In this document: positions 22,501 through 32,022 of the stretch, one piece after another
Layout: each line of letters opens with the position of its first letter
Position numbering within the stretch: the stretch's first letter is position 1
Assembly: GCA_020466095.1 (NCBI GenBank)
Contig: CM035806.1
Location: forward strand, 138,013,599-138,077,598
DNA length: 64,000 bases
From: Chlorops oryzae
Lineage: Eukaryota; Arthropoda; Insecta; Diptera; Chloropidae
Reading direction: 5' to 3'
The notes under the pieces: generated by a model
What the model was told of the DNA's origin: nothing
The model's database searches: none
Seen by the model: the letters and a program-made list of their open reading frames with translations, nothing else
Position numbers and translations under genes: made by a program

Positions 22501-22909
22501 TGACGGCGCTCAACAACTTCCCGTCCAGCCATGCTTCGGCTTGGATACGTCGACCGTCCGTTGACATGAACGGCTTTATACGTTTTGATTCGGGGAGCGC
22601 GTCTCGTCGGTCAGACCTCCCCGTGGAGTCTGAGGACTTGGTTCGTTTCCCGCGCGGCAACAGTCTCTGGTCCCTACATTTCTTCGTCCACAGAGTCTGC
22701 AAAATCGCGCGATTGCGTTTGGACAATCCCTCCTTGAATGTCCGTCCAACCCACAACGGAAACATGCCGTCCGCACGTTTATCTTCTCGGTTTCGCCGCT
22801 CGTGACCTGAGCGAAAGACACGCTCTTCGTTGGTGGAGTGGGGGGCGCCGCTTGCACCCCGTCTCGCAGCATGGACGTCGTCCCCATGTCCTCCTGCACC
22901 CGTTCCCAT
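19511..22909 (-). CDS. pol: Pol polyprotein (protease, reverse transcriptase, RNase H, integrase)
   Basis: It is a 1132-residue open frame, lying -1 relative to gag and overlapping its end by about 330 bp, so it is probably made by a -1 ribosomal frameshift. Domains in order: aspartic protease with IDTGAT (Asp 138); reverse transcriptase with DFRKINAHS, DLKNGYWQIPV and YLDD (442-445); RNase H with QTDASDYG (about 590); integrase zinc region with HLGMRKT and CKICQQF (about 780-822), catalytic Asp 849, Asp 909 and Glu 944; and a GPY-like C-terminus (FDGPYTVKRF). All catalytic residues are present. The first roughly 90 codons overlap gag and are probably not in the mature product. Confidence 0.95.
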   Translation of the reverse strand: MGTGAGGHGDDVHAARRGASGAPHSTNEERVFRSGHERRNREDKRADGMFPLWVGRTFKEGLSKRNRAILQTLWTKKCRDQRLLPRGKRTKSSDSTGRSDRRDALPESKRIKPFMSTDGRRIQAEAWLDGKLLSAVIDTGATRSFIREKVAHIVRTGTNSEAARVVVHLADRSPTAVAEAINVKVRVGDQAAQLKILVMPDAVDDVILGMDFLTAVQAELRLGAGVIRLTPPQQRSSEPPAHGNAVAREPRSEEEEVADFVSKEVEKFSTLRGVSNITEHRIRMKDDTPIKQRYYTYNPVKQAVIYQEVDELLEKGCIEPSKSPYSSPIVLVRKKPDAWRLCIDFRKINAHSIPDAYPLPRINFILEKLRDAKYITTLDLKNGYWQIPVSPESRQYTAFTVPGRGLFQWRVMPFGLHSAPATFQRALDRVLGPELDTYAFAYLDDIVVIGRNLEEHKRNLSEVLRRLREANLKLNIDKCVFFKKELRYLGHIISEKGIHTDPEKVAAIQAIKAPRTVKEVRQLLGMASWYRRFVEDFSSMVQPLTHLLKKGVKFQWGEAQQSAVDELKRRLTAAPILACPDFTQRFILQTDASDYGVGAVLTQFADGEEKVIAYASRSLNAAEKNYSPTEKECLAIVWAVRKMREYLEGYRFTIVTDHLSLKWLNSIQSPAGRIARWALELQQFQYDVEYRRGKLNVVADTLSRQPLEDLAAIDAGGAAECPWVAGLKEKLIARPELVPEYRLENGQVYRHVPAVMGAPENAWKLCVPKPWRERILQESHDEITAGHLGMRKTVARVCLRYHWPGMYRDVREYVRKCKICQQFKPDQRKPAGRMHTLLPQGPWEVVSADFIGPLPRSKRGNTVLLVLVDKFSKWVEAVPMRKASTENTVRAVRERVLGRFGVPRVFITDNGTQFTSKAFKKMLSDWGTNHRLTAPYTPQENPTERVNRTLKTMIASYTDGCQNRWDEFLPELLLALNSSVATSPGLSPAFIIQGRELRLPGQLFDELGQTGGRASNSLPTQGADGESENDNGEAAQPRKESGERFKEIWRMVQQNLVLAHQEQAKSYHLRRREWKPEVGTFVLVKTHPLSSAIDGFNAKLAPKFDGPYTVKRFISPVIVELTQEGQKRKGPT

Positions 22910-23823
22910 TCACCAGCAATTTTAATAAAATCCGCTACCGAACTAATTTCGTGCTTTTTAACATAGAGCCGCAATCCAGAGAGGCTATTTTCATAGAGGA
23001 GATCCAGCTTGTCTTCCTCCGACCATGTTGTCCACTTCATCATATGTTTGATAGCGATGACGTAGTCGATAAATTTCTCGTCTTTCGCCTGTTTTCGTCG
23101 TCGGATCTGTTCTTCGAGGTTTTTCACAAATCTCGGCGGCATAAAGAGTGTCAGCAACTGTAGCTTGAAGCTCTTCCAGGTGTCGAATTTTTCTTCGCTT
23201 CGAAACCACATTAGAGCCTTTCCGCTAAGCAATTCGGGCAGCGCCTTCACGACGATATCCAGTTGGAACCCGTACGCTTCCGCCAACTCCTCCACACGCT
23301 CTATAAAGTCTAGAGGCTCGGTATTTCCGTCATACTTAACGCCCCATTTCCGAACCTTGTCGATGACCCCGGCATGATCGGTCCATCGTCCGGGTCGCAC
23401 CGGCGGTACGAGGACGGAAACTACCGTTTCAACTGATGCATCGGAGTCCTGCCCATCGCTTTGTATCGGTGACTCATTTCGTCGATACCGGCCCTCCAAC
23501 TCTCGCAGCTGTTGTTCCGTCTCTTCTGCATGCTCGCTGTCGCTGACAAACGTCACCATTTTCTGGCGCAATTTCTCGAGGGTGCCGGCCGTGCTTAATC
23601 CAAACCTGGCCATAATGGTTACTAGCTCCTCTTTGCGGACCCTATAGATCCAACCGATTCTAAGCTTTCCTTTCGTTGTGCCACTATCTTGGCTTGTTCT
23701 GCGACCTCCGCTGTTGCTTGGCACCTGTAGAGTATTAGATGTCATCGTTCCGGAATCGTCTCCAGAATTTTCCGTCGGATTTCCTGCATTTACGTTCCCC
23801 GAGAGTCCCTGCTCGGGCGCCAT
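22576..23823 (-). CDS. gag: Gag protein with N-terminal SAP-like motif and CCHC knuckle
   Basis: It has 415 residues and starts at the ATG at 23823, whose codons overlap the primer-binding site (MAPEQGLSG). Residues 61-93 (RVRKEELVTIMARFGL..) look like a SAP DNA-binding motif, unusual for a Gag. Residues 145-310 fit a capsid-like retrotransposon Gag domain (LDFIERVEELAEAYG, ALMWFR). A CCHC knuckle is complete (C354, C357, H362, C367); a second cysteine cluster (C375, C378, C388) lacks the His. The frame is intact. Confidence 0.9.
   Translation of the reverse strand: MAPEQGLSGNVNAGNPTENSGDDSGTMTSNTLQVPSNSGGRRTSQDSGTTKGKLRIGWIYRVRKEELVTIMARFGLSTAGTLEKLRQKMVTFVSDSEHAEETEQQLRELEGRYRRNESPIQSDGQDSDASVETVVSVLVPPVRPGRWTDHAGVIDKVRKWGVKYDGNTEPLDFIERVEELAEAYGFQLDIVVKALPELLSGKALMWFRSEEKFDTWKSFKLQLLTLFMPPRFVKNLEEQIRRRKQAKDEKFIDYVIAIKHMMKWTTWSEEDKLDLLYENSLSGLRLYVKKHEISSVADFIKIAGEWERVQEDMGTTSMLRDGVQAAPPTPPTKSVSFAQVTSGETEKINVRTACFRCGLDGHSRRDCPNAIARFCRLCGRRNVGTRDCCRAGNEPSPQTPRGGLTDETRSPNQNV
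23805..23822 (-). promoter_or_regulatory. Primer-binding site, tRNA-Lys type, overlapping the gag start
   Basis: One base after the LTR end (CTTACA) the - strand reads TGGCGCCCGAGCAGGGAC. This differs by one base from the classical Lys primer site as I remember it. The gag ATG shares its TG with the first two bases of the site, so the site is also the first codons of gag. Confidence 0.75.
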
Positions 23824-25956
23824 TGTAAGGATCTGGTTTTCCCAGCCGGGGTTGATGTCTCAGTTGAGTTACCAGGGGTTCTTTCTCTTACAAAAAATTT
23901 ATTGTTTGTACTTTTTGTCTAAAAGAAACTCAAGGGGTTTGAACGGTGAAAAGATGTTATTAAAGGAAAATATGTGCGTCCCTTCTTTAAGGGGACGGCC
24001 CACGGAAGATGACGACGGATCCGCTATCTGGCAGCAACACCAGGGTGAATTAAAAGAACAATTGACTAACAGCTAAATAAAATAAAGTTTATTCTTATCC
24101 CTAAATTACACGTATCATTTCTTATAGCTAAAGTATGACTGGGGTCTTCTTTATTTCCTGGGGAAATAGATTTTATTATTTTAATAGTATGGCCATATAC
24201 CTATAGATATACATATGTATGAACTAATTCCGGACTAACCTAAACTCCTAATCCTTCGATATACTTTCGATCAAATACTTGCACGGGAACAGTTTTCCCT
24301 TCAGTCGACAATCTCGGCCCTCGCGTGCAACTCTGTCGCGTGGGGCGTATCATTTCCTCGTCGGCCCATAAACTACCAATTTGGTCAGTTACGTTGTTAA
24401 CCCTGCTGAGACACCCGAGGGTCGTCACTCTGACCGCGGTCACCGAGTTATCCTTTTGGCGTCTCGCCGTTCGTAAATCTACCACCGACTCACGATTGTA
24501 AATAGATCTGATTGAGCGTGACGGAATTTCCCCAACGCTCCACAAAATCTACCCCTGCCGAATTACTCTTGTGTAAAATTTGACTGAGTGCGATGGGATT
24601 CTCACAACGATCCACAAAATCTACCCCTGCCGAATTACTCTTGTGTAGAATTGGACTGAGCGCGATTGGATTCTCACAACGCTCCACAAAATCTACCACC
24701 GTCTAGATGTTCTTATGTAGAATTTGACTGAGCGCGATTGGATTCTCACAACGCTCCACAAAATCTACCCCTGCCGAAATACTATTATGTAAAATTGGAC
24801 TGAGCGCGATGGGATTTTCGCAACGCTCCACAAAATCTACCCCGGCCGAATTACTCTTGTGTAGAATTTGACTGAGTGCGATGGGATTCTCACAACGATC
24901 CACAAAATCTACCACTGTCGAAAAACTATTATGTAAAATTTGACTGAGCGCGATGGGATTTTCGCAACGCTCCACAAAATTTACCACCTGCTCGAATGTT
25001 CTTTGTAGAATTTGGACTGAGCGCGATTGGATTCTCACAACGCTCCACAAAATCTACCCTGCTCAACTATTATTTTGATTGTAACGCGATGATCAACTCC
25101 ACAAAATGTTATCGCCGAATTACTCTTGCTTTAGAATTGACGAGCCGATGGGATTCAACGCTCCCATGGACCTGTCTGCCGATTATGCTTTCTGGTTCGA
25201 CATTTCCCGCCGTTCCTACGTTGCCTTTCAGCCGAATTCACGCCGCTCGCCTCCCTGACTTGTGCTCTGTCACCTCCTTGGGGACTTTCGGTTCCGACTT
25301 AGTAATAACGGGTGGTCACTCCGATTCAAAATCTTTGGGTTATTCTCCGAATGACGACGTCTGCTTTAGGAATTTTCGCTCGTCGGCTTTCCCGGATGGG
25401 ATTCTACGACCCCGATGCTTCGTCGATTTAGTTTCATGTTCCGGAGTCCACGTTTCCTATTTCACTCTGCGGTCTGCTCTCGTGCGCTTTTCCAATGCAC
25501 ATCTGCAATCGCGTCGCTGTCTCCCAGAAAAGTGAACGATTCGTTTTTCATTTCCGTCGCTTCGATATCTTCTCCCTGTGTCTGTTTCGTTATAATCGAT
25601 GGTTATCGGGATTTCACATTAGGCACCCGTCACACTGCTTAAATGTATATTTACTGCGAGTTTACGCACTCGCCAGCCTATCGGAGGGCTACACGCGAGT
25701 GCGTCAATTGTCGCCGTCTTCATAATACAAAGGTTTCACTACTTATAAATAAATTATTTTGTTGCTCGTTCTACGGCTTTTTTTTTCTAACTTAATTCTA
25801 AGAAAACAATGAAAGAAAAGAAAACTTAAACTAAATGTAAATAAAACTGGCTTCGTGCTTAATGCTAATAATAAAAAAATATGTAAAATGAAATTTCTCC
25901 CAGCGCCTTCTGGTTCGACCGTCGTTCGGGGCTGTCTACTGTGAGGACTCCTCACA
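23824..25956 (-). repeat. 5' LTR of the gypsy element
   Basis: It is 2133 bp, beginning on the - strand with TGTGAGGAGTCCTCACAG and ending CAGATCCTTACA just before the primer site. It holds eight units of a 72-bp tandem repeat (24500-25070). It should contain the element promoter, but I could not identify the start site. Confidence 0.92.
24500..25075. repeat. 72-bp tandem repeat array in the right LTR, eight units
   Basis: CCACAAAAT recurs at about 24540, 24612, 24684, 24755, 24827, 24900, 24972 and 25045. Units differ by a few substitutions. Because 72 is a multiple of three, the - strand reads as a repeated 24-residue peptide (VDFVERCENPIALSQILHK...), but nothing else suggests that it is translated. 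Confidence 0.92.
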
Positions 25957-25969
25957 AGCTTAAAAAATG

Positions 25970-26440
25970 AAAATTTCAACGAATTCCTGTAAGCAACCAG
26001 GAAGCCAAGAAACGTATACTTAAAGCAACAGTGTCACTGGGAGATGAAGCTATTTTTAAGTGCAGTTTAACCAATATAGCTGAAGTGCTTAAACTGTTTA
26101 CTACTTAAAATTTCTTAATTAGACATAATTTTTTGTTTTGAAATAACTGCTCGTTACACGTGTGCTCAAATTTTTAATGTGCCCGAGACAAGCATTGACG
26201 AATTACAAACCATACTGCAAAGAAACTTCACTTTAAATGCCGGACAGTCATGTTTACATACACAGGTAAAAGATGTGATAACAGAGGACCTTTTAGCAAG
26301 AAATCAGAAAATGTTTGAAATACTGCATAGTGTTGGTTATGCAGGAGAAAGCTTGACAGACAGAGACAAAGTCCACGATATGCCCTCATAGAATTTCCTG
26401 GTGACTTAACCTATTATCTGCAGGTACTAAAAATACGATG
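25970..26440 (+). pseudogene. Unidentified coding-like relic
   Basis: One + strand frame gives RIPVSNQEAKKRILKATVSL then GDEAIFKCSLTNIAEVLKLF. After a stop, another gives TSIDELQTILQRNFTLNAGQ, DVITEDLLARNQKMFEIL and GESLTDRDKVHDM (26179-26390), followed after a one-base shift by LIEFPGDLTYYLQ next to a GT. The amino-acid composition looks protein-like, but I do not recognise the family. It could be a relic of an old gene, a retrocopy or an element gene. Confidence 0.35.
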
Positions 26441-26572
26441 AATTTAGGCTTGAGTTTGGTTTTTCAAGCTTCTAGAGGCGTAATTAAGAGATTTTAGCAT
26501 TTTTGAAAAAATAAAAATTTTTTATTGGGAATTATGGGGTGGTATATATCGACCAAAGGCAGAATCACAATA

Positions 26573-28166
26573 CACTGCGCGCCACTTGAATAGCACATAT
26601 AAAACATATTTGTTAGTATATATATAACCCTTAATCCATATAAGTGAGAGCGTTAAATCTTTTTTTTTTGTATTGAAGGCACATCAATCCCTTATTTATT
26701 GCAGCTTAAATGGCTAAAATAAGTGGAGCGGTGGATTTTTTATGATTTCTTTAACGAATCAACTCCAAAAAAAGATCATAAAATTTGTACCACTTGAATA
26801 GAACACCTTTAAAAATAAGCTAATTTTAAACATTTTCTTGTCTGACCTTTCTTCATACGTAAATAAAACGTAGCTAGAACATTTTCCATAAAAAAAGAAC
26901 ATCTTTTAATAATGGGTGGAATCCGCTTTGTTGGTTATAACTTCAAGCACCCCGTTTGGGATGGACTCGTACATTGAAGCAATATAAGAAAGTGGAATGG
27001 TGTCCCAAGCGTTTTTTAGGGCGTCAATTAGTTCGCAAACAGTTGAAAATTGTTTTCCAGGTTCATAGACCTTTCGAGTTAGCCAACCCCAAACGTTTTC
27101 TTTGATGTTTAAGTCTGGTGAATATGGATGTCAGCTTAAAAGTGCTTTATTTTGCTTTAGTATGTTGGACTTTACAGCCCGGCTAGTGTGCATCGGAGCG
27201 GTATCATGTTATTAGGTCCATTGCAAAGGTCCGAAAATCTCGTTAAAACAAGGAAACGCCTTCTGAAGCACATCACAGTAAGCCTTTGCATTCATAGTCG
27301 TATTCAAAAATTTCACTTCACAAGTGCCGTAGTATGAGATCGCTCCCCACACCACCACACCGCCTTCTCGACTGTGATTACGGTCTAAATAGTGTCTTTC
27401 TTGCATTGAGTCATGAAAATAAAAACTAAAGCCATGGGGTCCTTTCAAATTATTTCTCACCTGAGAACACAACACGATGCGATTCGGTAGTCCACGACAT
27501 GTTGGCGCGGCAGAATTTGAGGTAGTGCTCCTTACGGGCGGGGTTGAGTGGGGCTTTCTTTTTAGTTTTTAGTCTTTGAATATGGCCAGCGCTCGATATT
27601 GAACGCCCTATGGTAGTTAAACTCGCATTAACACATAGTTTTTGCCTTATCTTTGCTATGGAGTCGTGCAAGTTTGAAGCGATTCTTAAAATAAGTCGCT
27701 TGTCTGCCTCCGGAAGTACACTATGCGTTCGGCCTTACATGTTTTTCCCATATTTGGCTTCATTTAAACAGATAGTCCTAGATCCTTGTTCGTTTTGGTT
27801 TTGACCTTTTTGGTCTCATTTAAGGCTTTTCCACGACCCATTTCAACTTTATTTAGCCTCAAAAATACGCTAGCTCATTGAATTATATAAAAACGAGCAG
27901 TTTAAGCCACGAAATAACTACTCGATTTGATCAACTTTTCTATTCAAATGGAGCTAAATTTTTGCATGCTTTTCGTCACCACCAAAACAAAATAGCAAGA
28001 ATTCTCATAATGTTGCACTTCTCGTGCATACATTTTGTGATAGAAAACGAAAAAGAGCTAATAAGAAGATTTATGAAGAATTTTCCGCTAGCCGCCAAGC
28101 AATTTCTTTGTTTGAATCAGTTATATTGAGAAATTGATTGGTGTGCTATTCAAGTGACGCGGAGTG
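26573..28166 (-). mobile_element. Tc1-like transposon with IR/DR ends
   Basis: The ends CACTGCGCGCCACTTGAATA (26573) and the inverted CAAGTGACGCGGAGTG (to 28166) are flanked by TA (26571-26572, 28167-28168). A second copy of the ACTTGAATAG word occurs about 215 bp inside the left end (26797) and CTATTCAAATGG about 210 bp inside the right end (27937). This gives the inner-and-outer direct-repeat arrangement of the IR/DR group. The sequence outside the TA is itself a palindrome (GCAGAATCAC...GTGATTCTGC), so either the true ends lie further out or it jumped into a palindrome. Confidence 0.8.
26906..27841 (-). pseudogene. Tc1-like transposase, broken
   Basis: From an ATG at 27841 (MGRGKALNETKK) the frame runs through a helix-turn-helix region, SIAKIRQKLCVNASLTTIG, SWTTESHRVVFSGEK, SREGGVVVWGAISYYG, FGPLQWT, HTSRAVKSNILKQ, HPYSPDLNIKENVWGW and LEVITNKADSTHY with the stop at 26906. 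Frameshifts and stops occur near 27700, 27465 and 27210. The usual DE of VFSDEK reads GE, and the DNAP motif reads DTAP. The family cuts and pastes DNA at TA with a DDE catalytic core. This copy is inactive. Confidence 0.82.
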
Positions 28167-30881
28167 TATAGTGATTCTGCTTTTGGTCGACATATCGACC
28201 AACTTTTTTAACTCCTTATAAAACTCATCAAAATAAGTTTTTTATTTTCAGAATCTTTTAAAAATATTATTTGAAATTTGTTCTGATATTTGAGAAAAAA
28301 ATTACATTGGAGTTAATAATTTTTCTTTTGGAAAATGGCTGCGGAAAAAATCTTTAAAATGCCTGATCTCATTGGAAGGCCCATACCAAAATCCAATTGG
28401 AAAATTTTTGGAGGTTGATTATCCGTTTGTTCTCCATAGACCAACCTATAATTTACAAAAAAAATCAAGACTTTATTCCTATCCTTTGATTTTTAAGGTT
28501 TTTTTTCAAAGTTGTTGGTCGAGATCTCGACCGCCAGGCAGATAATGGGTTAATGGAAGACAACCGTTGACAGAATTATGACAATTTTCGAGCCTTTAAT
28601 GAGTATATCCATATGTTATGCTATTTTAAGCGCGGTAAGGATGAAGGTAGTTAGTCAATGTGATATCGTATTTCAATCATATGGAGCTTTAGCCGCAAAA
28701 AAGGCGTAAAAGGCTTTGCAAATAATTCTAGTAACATAAATGAAAAAATTTTATATTCCCCTCCCTCAATGCTTATGCACAAAATGAAAGAGTTTTTAAA
28801 TGAGGATGAAATATTTGGACTATTAATAAATTTAATCCTACAGTTATATTGTCATCATATTTCCAAAAGTTGTTGTTGGAATCATGAGGGAGCATTGAGT
28901 GTTCGCAAGTCAGAACATAGCCAAGAGCAAGATGTGAAAAGAAAGCCGAAACATAAATGGAAATAGAAACAAACAGTAAATTTCAGGCACGCAGTAATAA
29001 GTTATTGGCAAGATAACGTCTATTAAATCGAGGCTCGATAGCTTCCGCGCAAAATTGTAAGGTTTGTGGCATCGCCGTCAAGACAAGGCAAGCAAAATGC
29101 TTGGTTTAAAAAGTTATTTAGCGTGCCGCAGTGGGGACATATAATATGCAAAGTTCTTTGTATATACCAAAATGTGTGTTAAACTAATAGAATTCGTATA
29201 GAAATACGCAACCATCATCGGCGACGGAGTGTCATGCCGTCAGTAGAACTAATAAACAGAAACTAAAGCGAAATTCGCAATGCCAAACTCCGAATCAAGG
29301 CAGCGGTATCAACACAATATCCAATGGAGGATTAGGTCAGGGACGACAATAGTTTCATTAATGTTTTCGACATCAGAAAACGATTTCAAGGGACAACAAC
29401 TAGAAGCTTTTGAATAAATGCTTAGAGAGCATTTAAATACTTTGAAAGGTAAAGACCGGCAACTATACGGGCTCATTAGCCATTCTGCAACATTTGGTCA
29501 ACAGGTATCCAAAGATCTCAATTCGGGCGAACGTAGCTACGAGCCACGAGGACAAATTATGGATCTCAGTGCTAGCCTGGGACCGGGTTAGTTAGTCCAC
29601 TAAAGCACATCTTAATTGCTTTCAGCTGCTAAGACTCTCATCCCTAGAGTACAAAACGTGATTTTCAGTCTGAACAAATGTCGCAACTGGACAATCGGCG
29701 TCGATAAAGTCCATGACGCGTATAGTGTAAGTCCAACGGTTATCGTGCACATGGCCGCCTGTCTTGGAGAACTACAACCGAAGCATAGTCGGTCTGGGAC
29801 GAAACCAAAAACGGAATAACCAAATAGAGAGATACGGAGAGAGAAAGAGGAAGGCAGCGCCCAATATTTTGCTAAAACACTTCGCTGTTCCAGTGTAGTA
29901 CTGGGAGAAGTTCGGCATCGTACCAAAGTATGTCGGCCATGACACAGTAGACACTGCAATGCTACAAAACCAGTGACCGAATTTTCTGTTCCTGTTTGAC
30001 ACCATGGAGAGTGATGTAACGAAACAAAGCATGTCGGTCGTGACACACCTCTTCGAAGAGTTTGCAGGGATGGACCCCGAGAACTAGAGGCAGTAATAGG
30101 TCGTTGTTTTCCAGTGCTTCAGCCCCCGATTAGACAATTAACATGTTTTGTGCCTGGAAGAGAGAAGAGCAAAAAAATCAACACAGAAAGAATGGGATAC
30201 AAAAACTCAAACATACCGAACAATGAGGAGAGGGTGATCACTCGGTGAGGAGGATCATCAGATTTACAGTCGAATTCATGCATATTCCACGTGCGGCTCG
30301 AATTTCAGCGACGCCTACGAGTTTATCCCATCCTGGATTAAGCTCTACGACGCAACCTAATCGCCACTTATTTGGGGTAAGAAAAGAAGCTGAGACGCAA
30401 ACAAAAATCATTGTTAAGTCTTGTGGATCTCTTCAGAATGTAACTCCATATCAGCAAAAGAGTTTGGAGAATAGGATCGGCGTAAAAGCTTCTAAAAAAC
30501 GTAGCTCATAACACGAAGGGAACGAGCGGAGCTCGAGAAGCCCACACGAAGGACATTTTGCACTGCGAGCACCATTACATGCACTTGAACAGCTTTCTGT
30601 TCAAGTGATGTACCACACTTCTGAAGAGAAGCCCTTGTTGGCCTGATCACTGTGAGAAAGCCTTTAAGGTAGCGCTGTCCTCGATTCGAGACAGCTTCAA
30701 CTCGCGGACCGACTTGTTTTGACCATATAGTGGCTACGTTGTTTCCATCGACGAACGTTAGTGTGTTTTTCCCCCGATACTCGTCTACTCTTGGTCTCAA
30801 TGTCCCATACAGCATCCCTAGTTTTTGGTTATTGTGGCCATCAAAGTCGACCTAAACGTTTTCAGTTTTTGAAGGCGCAAA
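28167..30881. other. No recognised gene
   Basis: Short open frames occur (for example 30245-30511), but I see no family motif. GGTCGANATNTCGACC-like palindromes occur at about 28187 and 28525, near the Tc1-like element, and may mark an older element that I could not delimit. Confidence 0.35.
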
Positions 30882-31151
30882 TCCACCCTCGATGATGTTG
30901 ACATCGTCAAGAAAGCCGGTGAGGCCATTAGCGGTGAACGATGGAGAGGCAGTGCAAATCAGTACTATGAGGAAGTGACGCTTGACATTAAAAACGCTTT
31001 TACCACTGTAAACAGGTTGACGATAGCATATGCGTTAGACACTTTAAGGGTCCCTTGCTACCTTCGGAGCATGGTGTTCAACTATTTTAGCGGTAGGTGG
31101 CTTCAGGTACGGACGTACGATGGAATCAAGCCATACATGGTGCTGTTGTGA
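30882..31151 (+). pseudogene. R1-clade reverse transcriptase fragment
   Basis: The translation is STLDDVDIVKKAGEAISGER, then YEEVTLDIKNAFTTVNRLTI, ending in a stop after KPYMVLL. The phrases match the reverse transcriptase of the R1 elements elsewhere in this window (for example AISGERWRG and VTL..R/KNAF). The neighbouring domains are not visible, so this is a short 90-codon remnant on the + strand. Confidence 0.75.
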
Positions 31152-31799
31152 GTCAATACTCGAGTCACGAGCATAATTCCATATGGTCACCATAAAACCA
31201 AGCAGTTTATCCAAGACCGTCTGCAACAACAATAAATGCATGACGATCAATCTTGGCTAACGACGAAACAACAACAACAACCATAACTGACTTCGTAAAC
31301 GAATTTCCGAATGCAAGGAAATTCGAGAAGAACAACAACTGTAACACCTGTTTCGGCTTGAAGTGCAAACTGGCAGAGAACAACAACAACAAAACGATGA
31401 CACGCGCAGGTCTGGGTAGAACTTACGCAATAGCTCCAGATATTTATGCAAAATCGGCTAGCATCAAATGGGAAATCGATAATGCAGCATCGACACTTTC
31501 TTTCAATAAAAGCGGAAGATTGAGACTTGGAAGGCAGCCTTTTGAATCGAACAGTTTGAGAGGTCTCAACTCGAAGCGCACGTACTCACCAGTGGCAATG
31601 GAGATTAGAACGAGGATCTAAGTGTTTCAAAATGTAGGGACTTAGGGAAGTTGTTCGAGTGTTGTTAGGAGTTATATGTATTAAGATAAAAATTGTGAAT
31701 AATAACTAAGGATTTTAACAAAATATAACATTCACATTCACAACAGTGCCTGCGGAAAGGAAAGAAAAAACTATAGTACCTATAGTATTAGGTCGTGAA

Positions 31800-32022
31800 T
31801 AGGGATCCCAAAATCCCGGGATATCCCGTGATCCCGGGATTAGTCCCGGTCGTTTTCTTGGCTATTCAACAATAGCTTGATTAACACATCCATATAATTC
31901 ATATATTTTAACTTCGACTAAACGATTTAACAGATTTAAACGATTTTGTCCGATTTTTTCTATGAATTTAACGATTTATTACTATTTTTTAAAATCCCGG
32001 GATCCCGGGATTGGCATGCCTA
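31800..32022. mobile_element. hAT-type miniature element, 223 bp, 8-bp duplication
   Basis: It is bounded by perfect duplications GTCGTGAA (31792-31799 and 32023-32030). The ends are TAGGGATCCCAAAATCCCGG on the left and, inverted, TAGGCATGCCAATCCCGGGA on the right. Repeated ATCCCGGGAT words sit at both ends as subterminal repeats. The TAG...CTA ends and 8-bp duplications fit hAT. Non-coding. Confidence 0.88.

Larger units (their letters stand above)
16305..25956 (-). mobile_element. Ty3/gypsy LTR retrotransposon, Osvaldo/Ulysses-like
   Basis: It has two long terminal repeats (16305-18295 and 23824-25956), reading TGTGAGGAGTCC...CTTACA on the - strand, flanked by AACT and AGCT as a near-perfect 4-bp duplication. 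The internal order on the - strand is a tRNA-Lys-like primer site, gag, pol in the -1 frame, a degenerate third frame and a purine tract. From memory, LTRs of about 2.1 kb and a Lys primer site are features of Drosophila virilis Ulysses and its relative Osvaldo. gag and pol are open from end to end, while the left LTR has many small indels. Confidence 0.92.

Noticed and set aside
24500..25075. CRISPR-like array or repeat-peptide gene
   Set aside because: The 72-bp units are contiguous with no unique spacers, lie inside an LTR and recur in the partner LTR. This is a tandem repeat in a retrotransposon, and there is no start codon or other sign of translation.
16305..25956. Envelope-bearing retrovirus
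   Set aside because: The third frame after pol shows no signal peptide, fusion region or membrane anchor that I can identify, so I call only a retrotransposon.
31253..31621. Plus-strand 122-codon frame with Thr and Asn runs
   Set aside because: It is driven by CAA/ACA repeats, and the remainder has no family motif. Too weak to call a gene.
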